From Lutimonas saemankumensis (GTDB taxonomy: Bacteria > Bacteroidota > Bacteroidia > Flavobacteriales > Flavobacteriaceae), in the NCBI RefSeq assembly GCF_020171465.1, contig NZ_JAIUZR010000003.1, positions 992,001-1,056,000 of the forward strand: DNA of 64,000 nt. Reading direction: 5' to 3'. Within the stretch, counting starts at the first letter, position 1. The number at the start of each line of letters is the position of its first letter. This document shows, piece after piece, positions 9,068 through 18,044 of this stretch. The notes under the pieces were generated by a model, which saw only the letters and a program-made list of their open reading frames with translations, had not been told where the DNA came from and searched no databases. The translations under genes and the position numbers were made by a program.

Positions 9068-9712
9068 ATGAAGAATTCATATTTATTTGTTTTCGCTTTT
9101 TTTATTTGCCTAAATGCCAATGCACAATTTCTAAACTTTGGGTTAAAAGGTGGAATTAATTACAATTCCAATGGAGATCTGCGTGCATTCACCATTTCCA
9201 ACCCTGATGAAATAAGCAAATTTTCTTCAAATGAAGAAACCGGATACCATCTGGGAATGTTGGCAGAAATCAAATTACCCTTGTTCCTTTATATCAGACC
9301 CGAGCTTGTTTACACCCACACCGAGAGTAGTTATAACATTGAAAATGAAACTGGTAAACTTAAAATGGATAAACTGGAACTTCCTGTTCTGGTTGGGTTT
9401 CGTATACTTAAATTCGGCCGTTTGTTTTTTGGACCCAATTTCAGTTATGTTATAAATACCAAACTGTCAGTTCCGGAAACTATTGAGAGTATCTCAAATG
9501 TGGATTATGATGACTTTACAGTTTCAGGTCAAATAGGTATAGGTGTAAATTTTGGAAAGATTGGTGCTGATATCAGATGGGAAACCGGTTTTACAGATTC
9601 TGAGGCCAGTTTTATTCAAAACATAGCGAACGACACGAATATTGGGGTCGCTGACACCTCTCACTCACAATTTATCCTGAGCTTCTTTTATAAGTTCAAA
9701 AAAGCCAAATAG
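9068..9712 (+). CDS. outer membrane beta-barrel protein (PorT-like)
   Basis: Secreted protein of 214 residues with a signal peptide ending NANAQ at about residue 20. The mature part starts FLNFGLKGGINYN and shows alternating hydrophobic/polar strands, glycine turns and a final strand with QFILSFFYKFKK, the pattern of small PorT/OmpW-type outer membrane barrels of Bacteroidota. Its cargo or partner is unknown. It is the first of three barrel-like genes in this stretch. The single ATG and signal sequence fix the start. Confidence 0.8.
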   Translation: MKNSYLFVFAFFICLNANAQFLNFGLKGGINYNSNGDLRAFTISNPDEISKFSSNEETGYHLGMLAEIKLPLFLYIRPELVYTHTESSYNIENETGKLKMDKLELPVLVGFRILKFGRLFFGPNFSYVINTKLSVPETIESISNVDYDDFTVSGQIGIGVNFGKIGADIRWETGFTDSEASFIQNIANDTNIGVADTSHSQFILSFFYKFKKAK

Positions 9713-9836
9713 ATCAACTGGGTCAAAACAAGATTTTTTCAATAGAGTCAAGAGTTTCTTATTGAAATTGAAATTGTTTTCTTATTTTTAGGATTCATAT
9801 ATAGTGAAACCATTATCACCATTAATTTATAATATC

Positions 9837-10322
9837 ATGAAAAATTTAATACTGGTTATGATAACCGGATTTTTACTTGTGGCTTGTTCCTCCTCAGACA
9901 TGAAATCGGAAGAAAATGTTAAGCTCGTCACCAATTATGTGAAGGCCGTTGAGAATCTCGATTATAATGCCATGGACGATATTCTTGACGAAAATTATAT
10001 CGGCATAGGCCCTTCAAAATCAGATTCAATAAATAAAGAAAATGCGATCAAAAACTGGAAGCAGAATGTGGAGAATCTCTACGAGAAGATAACCTACTCT
10101 AAAAATAGAAACATCGCAGTCAGTACTCCCGAGGGAGAATGGGTGTCAAATTGGGCCGATCTTACAATAACCTACAAAGGATCCGGAAAACAAGTGAGCA
10201 TTCTCTCAAATACGATCTATCAGATAGAGAATGGAAAAATTGTTAAAAGTATCACTTTTTATAATGAAGCAGATGCGTTGGAACAATTAGGTTATGTTTT
10301 TATTAATCCGGATGATCTGTAA
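9837..10322 (+). CDS. SnoaL/NTF2-like lipoprotein
   Basis: Starts with a lipoprotein signal peptide, MKNLILVMITGFLLVACSSS, with the lipidated cysteine near residue 17. The following part of about 140 residues has the layout of a SnoaL-like cone fold: a helix with NVKLVTNYVKAVENLDYNAMDDIL, then ENYIGIGP, and a curved sheet ending GKIVKSITFYNEADALEQLG. Such proteins bind small hydrophobic ligands or act as unspecialised enzymes; no active site is evident. An upstream GTG would place a non-hydrophobic extension before the signal peptide, so the ATG is preferred. The C-terminus overlaps the upstream spacer of the glycine-zipper gene. Confidence 0.75.
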   Translation: MKNLILVMITGFLLVACSSSDMKSEENVKLVTNYVKAVENLDYNAMDDILDENYIGIGPSKSDSINKENAIKNWKQNVENLYEKITYSKNRNIAVSTPEGEWVSNWADLTITYKGSGKQVSILSNTIYQIENGKIVKSITFYNEADALEQLGYVFINPDDL

Positions 10323-10341
10323 TTTTAAAATTTTTATAATC

Positions 10342-10839
10342 ATGAAAAAATCGATAAAATACGTTTCAATATTTATTTTGTTATTTGGGAGTTTGTCTTC
10401 AATTCAGGCACAGGGAATTGCAAGCAGTTTAGGTTTATACGTCTTTCCAGCCAATAATCAGGATGCAGCCACTCAGGAGGCTGATGAAATGGCCTGTTTT
10501 AAATGGGCAAAGGAACAAACAGGGTATGACCCAATGAATCCAACAGTATATCAGGGTGCTCAGGTGGATCGCTCTGCTGACGGTTCGGCGGTTGGAGGAG
10601 CAGCCTTGGGAGCTGCCGGAGGTGCTGCGATAGGAGCCATTGCTGGTGATGCAGGAAAAGGTGCTGCGATAGGGGCTGTTGTTGGAGGTGTCCGAGGACG
10701 AAGGTCGAAGGTTGTTGGTGATGAAATGCAGCAACAGGCTAATGATCAGGCCGCGGCTCAGGCCTCAAAGGATGCTGCAAATGATTACAACAAAGCTTTT
10801 GCCGTGTGTATGGAAGGTAAGGGCTATACTGTCAAGTAA
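10342..10839 (+). CDS. secreted glycine-zipper protein (YMGG-like)
   Basis: A 165-residue protein with a signal peptide ending SIQAQG. The centre (about 75-115) is a run of Gly/Ala at regular spacing (GGAALGAAGGAAIGAIAGDA), a glycine zipper able to form packed membrane helices, followed by a basic GRRSK. Two cysteine segments flank it, EMACFKWAKEQTGYDP and AFAVCMEGKGY, as in many YMGG-like proteins. Glycine-zipper proteins are found in envelopes, but the function is unknown. The ATG after the preceding stop is chosen because it opens the signal peptide; an ORF extension further upstream overlaps the lipoprotein gene. Confidence 0.75.
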   Translation: MKKSIKYVSIFILLFGSLSSIQAQGIASSLGLYVFPANNQDAATQEADEMACFKWAKEQTGYDPMNPTVYQGAQVDRSADGSAVGGAALGAAGGAAIGAIAGDAGKGAAIGAVVGGVRGRRSKVVGDEMQQQANDQAAAQASKDAANDYNKAFAVCMEGKGYTVK

Positions 10840-10849
10840 ATATTTGACA

Positions 10850-11641
10850 ATGAAATACAAAGTCCTTCTTGTATTTTTCCTTTTCATCAGTATTTCGATG
10901 CAATCTCAGGTACTGATCGCACTTTTGTTAGGAAAAAGCCTGAATACAGGCAAAATCGAATTCGGGCTTGATGGGGGGGTAAATTATGCTACTTTAGGCG
11001 GAATGGAATCTGACAGTTACTACCGAAAATGGAATCTTGGATTTTATTTTGACATTAAAATTAAGAACCAATGGTATTTGAATACGGGTGTTCTTGTGAA
11101 ATCTGAACTGGGTCTGGATGATTTAACAGAAAGTGATCTTGAATTTTTAGGAGCCACCATCCATGATGAGGAGGGGGAATATAGTCAATCCATAAGTTAT
11201 TTTTTAGTCCCTGCATTGGCAAGGTACAAATTCGACAATCATATGTATGCTGAATTGGGGCCTCAGTTTGGCCTTGCTCACAGGGCATCGATAAAGTTTT
11301 ATTCCAAAATAGACGATATTGAAATTAATGCACAGGAAAATAACCTGGGCATGATCAACAGATTTGATATGGGTATTGCTGCAGGTGCCGGATACAGATT
11401 ATTAAAAGGACTTGGCTGGACCATTGGTGCTCGTTATTATTACGGTTTTCTTGACGTTTACAAGGATCGATCCGGTACAAATAACAGCGCACTTTTTTTA
11501 AAAGTTAATGCCCCCATCGGACTGAGTGATGAAAAAAAAGCTCAGATTAAGGAAATGAAGAATAAAAGGGCTGAAAGAAAAAAACAAAAGAAGGAACTGA
11601 AAAAAGCTGAAAAGGAAAAGAATAAAATAGAAAATCTATGA
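10850..11641 (+). CDS. outer membrane beta-barrel protein with basic C-terminal tail
   Basis: The 263-residue protein has a signal peptide (MKYKVLLVFFLFISISMQSQ) and a barrel-type region of PorT-like character (GLDGGVNYATLGG, several YxxNTGV/ARYKF strands). The barrel seems to end near KVNAPIGLS, after which come about 35 residues dominated by Lys, Glu and Arg (KNKRAERKKQKKELKKAEK). Outer membrane barrels normally end in an aromatic residue recognised by BamA, so this tail is odd. The open frame extends further upstream, but only this ATG, ten bases after the previous stop, gives a signal peptide. It overlaps the next gene by ATGA. Confidence 0.75.
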   Translation: MKYKVLLVFFLFISISMQSQVLIALLLGKSLNTGKIEFGLDGGVNYATLGGMESDSYYRKWNLGFYFDIKIKNQWYLNTGVLVKSELGLDDLTESDLEFLGATIHDEEGEYSQSISYFLVPALARYKFDNHMYAELGPQFGLAHRASIKFYSKIDDIEINAQENNLGMINRFDMGIAAGAGYRLLKGLGWTIGARYYYGFLDVYKDRSGTNNSALFLKVNAPIGLSDEKKAQIKEMKNKRAERKKQKKELKKAEKEKNKIENL

Positions 11642-12687
11642 AGAAATTTCTTGTTAGAACCACTTACTGCTTAATTTTATTTTTACTCTTCTTTGGTATA
11701 AAGAATGCCAATGCACAATACGCAAACACCCGGATAAAATCGAAACATGAGGTGTATACTGATAGTTTAAAACAGGTGGAATACAACTATATCTTTCCAA
11801 TTTTTGGCCAGGGTGCTTACCGGAAAGGATTTGATATTCCATACCCTGTAGGATTGATGGCAAACTATATGTGGATGAGGCAGAATCTGCTTTTTGACAA
11901 TATGCAGCTCGGTCTAAAAACGGATAATGTTGATATTCCCTTGACCCCTGTTGAATTTATTGAATTCGGAGACAATTTAAATACTTCGTATGCTTATAAT
12001 GTCAGGCCCGATATCTGGATATTCCCTTTCTTGAATGTATATGGAATTTTTGGAGGTGGACAGTCAAAAACCGAAGTTAACCTTACAGCTCCCTTCCCTC
12101 TCTATTCAAAAGTTGAACAAGGGCTCAGAACAGCCGGATTTGGTGTTATGGCTGCAGGAGGAGTAGGCCCTGTTTGGTTTTCTGTTGATGCCAACTGGAC
12201 CTGGAGTAAACCCGAGCTTCTTGATAAAGCGGTACGGGTAAATGTTCTTGGAATTCGTGTAGGACATACTTTTGTATTTAAAAATAAACCAGACAGAAAT
12301 TTTGCCTTATGGGCAGGAGCCATGAGCATGCAAATGAATACTGAAACAAGTGGCGAAATAAAACTGATAGATGCCCTGCCACCGGAAACCTGGGAAAGAA
12401 AAGATGAGATCGTTTTAAACTATTATGACTGGTATGAAAATGTAGCCACTCCTGCTCAAAAGATTGTTGCTGATAAGGTGTTGACGCCAATTGTTGAACG
12501 AATTGATGCGGCCGATGGAGAATCCATTGTCAGGTACGGTATGGATAAACAGGTATTGGATCGATGGAACGGGACCATTGGCGGCCAATTCCAGCTGAAT
12601 AAGCGCTGGATGTTCCGAAGCGAAGCGGGACTGATAGGAAACCGAAAATCTTTTTTAATTTCTGTTAATTACAGGTTCCTTTTATAA
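11638..12687 (+). CDS. outer membrane-like protein of unknown function
   Basis: A 349-residue exported protein with a signal peptide ending NANAQY. It contains aromatic, glycine-rich strand segments (VYGIFGGGQSK, TAGFGVMAAGGVGPVWFSVDANW, VLGIRVGHTFVF) and ends in LISVNYRFLL, a typical last barrel strand. An acidic helical insert near 235-300 (PAQKIVADKVLTPIVERID) interrupts the strands. No name can be given with confidence. Four-base overlap with the preceding barrel gene suggests the two products are made together and may interact in the outer membrane. Confidence 0.7.
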   Translation: MKKFLVRTTYCLILFLLFFGIKNANAQYANTRIKSKHEVYTDSLKQVEYNYIFPIFGQGAYRKGFDIPYPVGLMANYMWMRQNLLFDNMQLGLKTDNVDIPLTPVEFIEFGDNLNTSYAYNVRPDIWIFPFLNVYGIFGGGQSKTEVNLTAPFPLYSKVEQGLRTAGFGVMAAGGVGPVWFSVDANWTWSKPELLDKAVRVNVLGIRVGHTFVFKNKPDRNFALWAGAMSMQMNTETSGEIKLIDALPPETWERKDEIVLNYYDWYENVATPAQKIVADKVLTPIVERIDAADGESIVRYGMDKQVLDRWNGTIGGQFQLNKRWMFRSEAGLIGNRKSFLISVNYRFLL

Positions 12688-12746
12688 TCTTGATTCATAT
12701 TCCGAAACAAATCAAGTAAATAAGGGAATTCAATAGTAGAAAAATG

Positions 12747-12779
12747 TATTTTTGATCTTTATTTTTACCGTAAAAATAA
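12747..12779 (+). promoter_or_regulatory. -7 box and adjoining inverted repeat before the AlbA_2 membrane protein gene
   Basis: TATTTTTG (12747-12754) matches TAnnTTTG. Four bases later a perfect nine-base inverted repeat, TTATTTTTA and TAAAAATAA around CCG, covers the expected transcription start. It is AT-only in the arms and has no U-run after it, so an operator is more likely than a terminator. No -33 TTG is evident. Confidence 0.45.
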
Positions 12780-12802
12780 TCATCATCAGTTAATTTTATT
12801 CG

Positions 12803-14353
12803 ATGAGAAAATACATCCTATCCCTTGTTTTGATTTTATGCGGGTTGACACTTGTCATCATTGCTTACACCCAAAAGAAAAACCCGGTTTACACTGAAAA
12901 ATCCTTTGCTGAGGAAGCTCGAAAATTCGAAGATTTGTTCGACAAATTCAACAGTCAGATTAAAGAGAATATTTTTGCGGTCAAAAACGTCTATAACGAC
13001 ACTCTTAAAGTCAAGGACTCCGTATATACGGTTGGTTATTTTCTGGATTTCCTCGAAAGAAATAAATCGGTTAATTCGGTCGCCTTTTTCCAGGGAAACC
13101 ATAAACTGGTGATCAGAAAAAAAGATAAAAGCCATATTATCACTCTCGACAGTTTAAATGATTTTGGCGTTGTTCAATGGAGTCGAGTTGAAGATGGAAA
13201 GGTGATCAGCAGCTGGCTGGAAAGTTTTGAACAAACCGTTTACAGCAGAGATTGGTTCAAGGATTTAATAAGCAGTCAGGACCAGCTCAAATGGTATCTA
13301 AGAAAAAGAAGCTATCTCGATAGCAACGATGAGGAAATGGAATTTTTCTATGCTGCTTATTCCTATAACATTAAAGGAAAGGTTAGTGCCATTGTATTTG
13401 AATTTTCCAAAAACTTTCTTTTCAAGGAATTCGATCTGAACTCAAAAAAAATTCAGCCCAGGCTTACTTTCAGGGATATTGAGGGAAAGGAATTGAAATT
13501 GAACAGCAGAGAATTGGATCCCTTGGCAGATTTAGATTCGCTGAACTCAACTGACAGCCTTCAATTAACCATCGATCGTCATTTTTCAAATTTCAAAGAT
13601 ATTGATCGAGGAAGCTTCAATTTTAATTTTAAAGAACGATTTTACTGGACCGCATTCAAACATCTACCCAAAGACAGTGGTATTGAATATTATTTATACA
13701 CCGTAACCAACAGCGAACTTATAAGCGCTTCTTCAGGGCCTCTTCATGATTATGGTGGTAAAATAGGTCTGGCCTTACTGGTTCTTGGAGGCATCTTACT
13801 AGTGATAAGGAAAAGGTTTTTTTACAGACCAAACAAGATGAATATCCCTTCAGTAAAAGAAATATTAAAAGATGAAGAAAACAGATATCTCGAATTCAAG
13901 TCTTCATTGAGGTATGACTACAGACAGGAAAAGACCAATCCTGAACTAGAGAAAGTCATCATGAAGACTATAGCAGCCTTTGGTAATACCGACGGTGGAA
14001 TTTTGATCATTGGTGTAGATGATGACAAAAATATAGTAGGACTTGAAAAAGACTTTCAAACGCTTAAGAAACCGGATGCAGATTACTATGAGGTACATTT
14101 GAGAAACATCATGCACAAACTGATGGGCGTAAAATACGTAAGCAAGTACATTCGAACTCAGTTTGAAAGGTTAGAAGACGCAAACTGGGTCTGTAAGATC
14201 AAGGTGATCCCTGCCAAGGAACCGTTATACCTGAAATACAAGAACAAAAACGGTCAACTTGATGAAAAATTCTATGTCAGAAGCGGAAACTCCTCCCACG
14301 AGATAGAATCTATTGCGGAAATAAACGATTATATCAATTCAAAATTCAAATAA
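12803..14353 (+). CDS. membrane-anchored Schlafen AlbA_2-domain protein
   Basis: Two membrane segments bracket an extracytoplasmic region: TM1 at about 5-22 and TM2 at about 318-337 (IGLALLVLGGILLVI). The outside part of about 290 residues is probably a sensory domain of unknown type. After TM2 the cytoplasmic part carries an AlbA_2/Schlafen domain at about 357-480, seen from EENRYLEFKSSLRYD and the glycine-rich NTDGGILIIGVDDDKNIVGL. AlbA_2 domains bind nucleic acids or ATP in known relatives. The architecture suggests a one-component sensor that acts on DNA or RNA at the membrane. No partner gene other than the following DUF4421 gene is adjacent. Confidence 0.8.
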   Translation: MRKYILSLVLILCGLTLVIIAYTQKKNPVYTEKSFAEEARKFEDLFDKFNSQIKENIFAVKNVYNDTLKVKDSVYTVGYFLDFLERNKSVNSVAFFQGNHKLVIRKKDKSHIITLDSLNDFGVVQWSRVEDGKVISSWLESFEQTVYSRDWFKDLISSQDQLKWYLRKRSYLDSNDEEMEFFYAAYSYNIKGKVSAIVFEFSKNFLFKEFDLNSKKIQPRLTFRDIEGKELKLNSRELDPLADLDSLNSTDSLQLTIDRHFSNFKDIDRGSFNFNFKERFYWTAFKHLPKDSGIEYYLYTVTNSELISASSGPLHDYGGKIGLALLVLGGILLVIRKRFFYRPNKMNIPSVKEILKDEENRYLEFKSSLRYDYRQEKTNPELEKVIMKTIAAFGNTDGGILIIGVDDDKNIVGLEKDFQTLKKPDADYYEVHLRNIMHKLMGVKYVSKYIRTQFERLEDANWVCKIKVIPAKEPLYLKYKNKNGQLDEKFYVRSGNSSHEIESIAEINDYINSKFK

Positions 14354-14401
14354 CCCGTGTGCCTTAAAACAAGAGAAACGATCATTATAAAGGTAAGATC
14401 C

Positions 14402-15469
14402 ATGCTCTTCTGCATCACCTTGTTAATTTTCTCTGTTTCCGCCTATTCTCAATCCGATAGTATCCCTTCAACATCCAATCCAAATGACAGTCTTGTACTC
14501 ACCAACGAATACATAGCTGATCATAAGAAGAGATTCAATGTTAAATTGGAAGTTGGTAATGACATCGCAACGTTTGAGATAAAAGAAAATGATCTTGATC
14601 TGTACTTAAAACCCAATTTGAATCTGAGATATGCATTGGTTTTTAGTTATAAATTTCTTTCAATACGAATTGGGGTCAGGCCAAAAATATCTGATGAGGA
14701 CAAGGAGCTCAAAGGAGGATCGGACACCTTTAGGTTCAGAATCCAGGCACTTTTTGACTATTGGAACCATGTACTGGAATACAATATTGACAAAGGGTTT
14801 TACCTGGCTAACACCAATGAAATCATGAATTCAAATTCCGACATTCGAATTCAATTTCCTGAACTTTCATCAAATATTTTATTTGGATCGTCTTCTTACA
14901 AATTCAATGAGAATTATTCAATGAGGGCTATCCAGTCCCAAACCGAAATACAAACCAAAAGTGCAGGTTCATTTATGCCCGGAATCGGGTATGTTTTTTA
15001 CAGCCTTAGTGGCACAGATGTAATCAAAGATATTGATGGCGAAATTGTTTACAGAGATTATTATTCTGAATACCAAGGCTTTAATCTTTCACTACTTCTT
15101 GGTTATTATTATACCTTCGTTTTGAAAAAGAACTGGTATATTAATGCCTATGGGGTTCCAAGTTTTGGCTTCGATTTTTACCAGACAAAAAACATGAGTC
15201 CTGAAGGGACAAATACAACTCATTTCAACGATACATTTGTTTCCTTAAATTACGGGTTCGGGGGAGGATATAATGGTGATAAATTTTTTTTTGGAATAGA
15301 CTTCAAAAATCGATTTACCAACGAAAAATTCAGTTCCAACAGGGTTAAAATATCACCGTCAAAAAATCAATTTAATGTGTTTTTTGGCTATCGTTTTAAA
15401 ACACCAAAAACCGTTAGTGCCCCTGTAGATTATATGGAAAACAAAATACCCATTCTGAAAGACGATTAA
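14402..15469 (+). CDS. DUF4421-family outer membrane protein
   Basis: A 355-residue exported protein, signal peptide MLFCITLLIFSVSAYSQ. The region KRFNVKLEVGNDIATFEI, LKPNLNLRYALVFSYKFLSIRIG and the later SYKFNENYSMRAIQSQTEIQ fits the Bacteroidota family DUF4421, which is predicted to be a beta-barrel. The protein ends with a barrel strand NQFNVFFGYRFKT followed by a short tail. A GTG start 15 codons earlier would add a charged stretch before the signal peptide, so the ATG is preferred. It follows the AlbA_2 gene closely and may be co-transcribed. Confidence 0.75.
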   Translation: MLFCITLLIFSVSAYSQSDSIPSTSNPNDSLVLTNEYIADHKKRFNVKLEVGNDIATFEIKENDLDLYLKPNLNLRYALVFSYKFLSIRIGVRPKISDEDKELKGGSDTFRFRIQALFDYWNHVLEYNIDKGFYLANTNEIMNSNSDIRIQFPELSSNILFGSSSYKFNENYSMRAIQSQTEIQTKSAGSFMPGIGYVFYSLSGTDVIKDIDGEIVYRDYYSEYQGFNLSLLLGYYYTFVLKKNWYINAYGVPSFGFDFYQTKNMSPEGTNTTHFNDTFVSLNYGFGGGYNGDKFFFGIDFKNRFTNEKFSSNRVKISPSKNQFNVFFGYRFKTPKTVSAPVDYMENKIPILKDD

Positions 15470-15514
15470 ATCCCAAGCACATTTTTAATCTGATCAAAGC
15501 CTCCTGCTAACAAT

Positions 15515-17074
15515 TTATTTGGCAACGTTAACCACCCTGGTCTCACGAATCACAGTAACCCGTACCTGCCCCGGATAAGTCATGTCATTTTGAATTTTCT
15601 GAGTAATGTTAAACGATAATTCCGCAGCTTTTGTATCGTCAACCTTTTCACTTTCCACAATGACCCTCAGTTCCCTACCGGCTTGAATGGCATAAGCCTT
15701 TTGAACGCCATTAAAAGCAAAAGCCACATCCTCCAGCTCTTTAAGACGCTGTATATAAGAATCAACAACCTGTCGGCGCGCACCTGGCCTGGCTCCTGAA
15801 ATGGCATCACATACCTGAATTATTGGAGCATACAAGGATTTCATCTCTATCTCATCATGATGGGCACCAATCGCATTACAAACATCTGCTTTTTCATTGT
15901 ATTTCTCTGCCCACTGCATTCCTAATATAGCATGTGGTAACTCCGTATCAGTATCCGGAACTTTTCCTATGTCATGCAATAGTCCGGCCCTTTTGGCAAT
16001 CTTTGGGTTTAATCCAAGTTCAGATGCCATGATTGCACATAAATTGGCTACTTCCCTCGAATGCTGAAGCAGGTTCTGACCATATGAAGATCTGTACTTC
16101 ATTCGGCCAACCGTTTTTATCAATTCGGGGTGTAGTCCGTGAATTCCAAGGTCTATGACAGCCCTCTTCCCCACTTCAATGATTTCCTCGTTGATCTCTT
16201 TCGTGGTCTTGGCTACAACCTCTTCGATTCGTGCAGGATGTATTCGACCATCGGTAACCAACTTGTGTAAAGACAATCTCGCAATTTCTCTCCTAACCGG
16301 GTCAAAACAGGATAAAATAATGGCCTCCGGTGTATCATCCACGATGATTTCAACTCCTGTTGTTGATTCAATGGCACGAATATTTCTTCCTTCTCTTCCG
16401 ATGATCCTCCCCTTAACATCGTCATTTTCAAGATTAAAAACCGAAACACAATTATCTATGGTTTGCTCAACCCCTATTCTTTGAATTGTATTCAAAATAA
16501 TTTTCTTTGCCTCCTGCTGAGCTCCCATTTTTGCCTCTTCTATGGTGCTCTGCATAAATGCCATAGCATCTACTTTTGCCTCCTCTTTTAAGGTTTCCAC
16601 CAGTTCTTTTTTTGCCTCATCCGCAGACACACCTGAAATAGCTTCCAGTTGTTCCACCTGCCTCTTATGCAGCTTATCAATCTCATTGTTCTTTTTCTCG
16701 ATCAACTCAAGACGATTCTGTAATTGCCGGTTCTTCTGATCCAGAGAATTATTCAATTTCTTGTTTCTGTCAAGCTCCTGAGACACTTTGGATTCTTTCT
16801 CTCTGATTCTTTTCTCCGCTTCATTGATCTTTTTGTCTCGGGAGATGATCACCTTCTCGTGTTCAGACTTCAATTCAATAAATTTTTCCTTCGCTTGCAG
16901 GATCTTATCTTTCTTTATTCCATCAGCTTCTATTTTAGCTTCCTTCAATATGGTTGAAGCCTGCTCACGAACGTTCTTGAGTGTTGATGAAGCCTTCTTC
17001 TTTTCTAAGAGTTTAGCAACAAAATACCCTAAAATAAGAGCTACAATTGCTATACTTATGGTTGTTTCTATCAT
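15515..17074 (-). CDS. rny: ribonuclease Y
   Basis: Membrane-tethered endoribonuclease that starts mRNA decay. The 519 residues show an N-terminal transmembrane helix ([15 protein letters not shown]), a long charged coiled coil (about 30-200), a KH RNA-binding domain ([22 protein letters not shown]) and an HD metal-dependent nuclease domain with HSREVANL and GLLHDIGK. The end [16 protein letters not shown] is typical. It lies downstream of zapA and the 6S-like RNA on the same strand. Confidence 0.96.
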   Translation of the reverse strand: MIETTISIAIVALILGYFVAKLLEKKKASSTLKNVREQASTILKEAKIEADGIKKDKILQAKEKFIELKSEHEKVIISRDKKINEAEKRIREKESKVSQELDRNKKLNNSLDQKNRQLQNRLELIEKKNNEIDKLHKRQVEQLEAISGVSADEAKKELVETLKEEAKVDAMAFMQSTIEEAKMGAQQEAKKIILNTIQRIGVEQTIDNCVSVFNLENDDVKGRIIGREGRNIRAIESTTGVEIIVDDTPEAIILSCFDPVRREIARLSLHKLVTDGRIHPARIEEVVAKTTKEINEEIIEVGKRAVIDLGIHGLHPELIKTVGRMKYRSSYGQNLLQHSREVANLCAIMASELGLNPKIAKRAGLLHDIGKVPDTDTELPHAILGMQWAEKYNEKADVCNAIGAHHDEIEMKSLYAPIIQVCDAISGARPGARRQVVDSYIQRLKELEDVAFAFNGVQKAYAIQAGRELRVIVESEKVDDTKAAELSFNITQKIQNDMTYPGQVRVTVIRETRVVNVAK

Positions 17075-17085
17075 GATATTTAAAT

Positions 17086-17268
17086 AAAAAAGCCTACATC
17101 GGTTACGGTTTTGTAAACTCCTTTTAACAAGTTTAGGACTAACTTAAAGGTCAAGTATCCAATTTTAAAACGATCGAATCGTTTACTTAGGCACGCTTTT
17201 ACTTTAAAAACTCATCCTTTTTAATTTGATAGTGTTGAGTTTATTAAACAAATAACTAATGTAGGCAG
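17086..17268 (-). ncRNA. ssrS: probable 6S RNA
   Basis: The non-coding gap between zapA and rny can fold, on the minus strand, into one long interrupted hairpin. The ends are complementary (GCCTACAT at the 5' side, ATGTAGGC at the 3' side) and are followed by a run of T. Moving inward, TAAACTC pairs with GAGTTTA, GGAT/AGTCC and TTAAAG/CTTTAA pair, then AAGTA/TACTT, and the tip is AAACGAT-TCG-ATCGTTT. A closed terminal stem, interior loops and length near 180 nt are the 6S pattern, and zapA-ssrS linkage is known in many bacteria. 6S RNA binds housekeeping RNA polymerase. I assigned it by structure and context, not by database match. Confidence 0.7.
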
Positions 17269-17290
17269 TAATTGTTTTCTTTAAAAGAAC

Positions 17291-17584
17291 TTATGCAAGG
17301 TGCGAATCCAATAATTCATTCAACTCACTTAACTTGCTTTCTATTTTTTTTGAATCCTGATCTTCATGAACACTTTTAACTTCCTTCTGAGATGCAAACT
17401 GCAGGGCACACATTGCCAATACATCCTGTTTATCCCTCACCTCATAATTCTGTTCAAACTGTTTTACCATTTCATTGATATTCTTTACCGCACGCCTGAT
17501 TCCTTCTTCCTCTCTTTCATCACGTATAGTCAATGGATAGACTCTGTCTGCAATGGTAACTTTAATTTTCAGAATATTATTCAT
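17291..17584 (-). CDS. zapA: cell division protein ZapA
   Basis: Small cytoplasmic protein that cross-links FtsZ filaments at the division ring. The 97 residues carry the ZapA pattern: an N-terminal beta-hairpin head (LKIKVTIADRVYPLTI) followed by REEEGIRRAVKNINEMVKQFEQNY and a C-terminal coiled coil around DVLAMCALQFA. The position downstream of a small coiled-coil gene and upstream of a 6S-like RNA matches the arrangement in other genomes. Confidence 0.93.
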   Translation of the reverse strand: MNNILKIKVTIADRVYPLTIRDEREEEGIRRAVKNINEMVKQFEQNYEVRDKQDVLAMCALQFASQKEVKSVHEDQDSKKIESKLSELNELLDSHLA

Positions 17585-17592
17585 TTTATATT

Positions 17593-17886
17593 TCAGTCAC
17601 TTAATTGAACGATACACTTGTCGATTTCCCGAATCAAGGTATTAATTTTAAGCTTTGTTGCATGCTTGTCTTCTTTGCTGCCTACTATAGTGTTGGCAAC
17701 CCGGAGAGACTCATATTTTTCCTCCAATGAATTAATTATCTCCTGTTGCTTTATCAACTTTTGTTGAAGATTACTGTTTTCCTGGAGCAAATTCGATTTT
17801 TCCTCCTGCAAAATAGACTTCTGACCTAAAATTCTTGTCAATTTGGTTTCAAGGTCATCCACTATTTTTAACAACTTACTCATCAA
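17593..17886 (-). CDS. short coiled-coil protein upstream of zapA
   Basis: A 97-residue (or 96 from the second Met) cytoplasmic protein that is almost wholly heptad-like: SILQEEKSNLLQENSNLQQK and QQEIINSLEEKYESL. It has no signal peptide. It ends eight bases before zapA and shares its promoter, so a role in division, perhaps like ZapB, is plausible by context. Sequence alone gives no family assignment. Confidence 0.8.
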   Translation of the reverse strand: MMSKLLKIVDDLETKLTRILGQKSILQEEKSNLLQENSNLQQKLIKQQEIINSLEEKYESLRVANTIVGSKEDKHATKLKINTLIREIDKCIVQLSD

Positions 17887-17909
17887 CTCAAAGAATCAAA
17901 CATAATGAA

Positions 17910-17940
17910 CAAATTTAGGATACCTGACTCTATAAAACAA
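17910..17940 (-). promoter_or_regulatory. Bacteroidota promoter of the coiled-coil/zapA operon
   Basis: On the minus strand TTG, then 20 bases, then TAAATTTG. This is the best full match to the TTG-N(17-23)-TAnnTTTG consensus in the window. It drives the coiled-coil gene, zapA and possibly the 6S-like RNA and rny. Confidence 0.7.
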
Positions 17941-18044
17941 CTATTTTGACATAAAACCCTAAAAAGAAGTTCAATTTATTGAATAATAATCACTTAAAAT
18001 ATTCATTTTTTAATATGATGTCTTATTGTTATTTTAGCGCAATT

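Noticed and set aside
10679-10849. Upstream extension of the barrel gene
   Set aside because: It overlaps the glycine-zipper gene in another frame and would bury the signal peptide.
12689-12716. Inverted repeat CTTGATT / AATCAAG after the outer membrane gene
   Set aside because: The arms are only seven bases and AT-rich with a 14-base loop and no U-run; a chance repeat is likely.
15464-15492. Possible terminator between the DUF4421 gene and rny
   Set aside because: GATTAAA / TTTAATC is a weak AT-only stem; it lacks the strength of the other terminators here.
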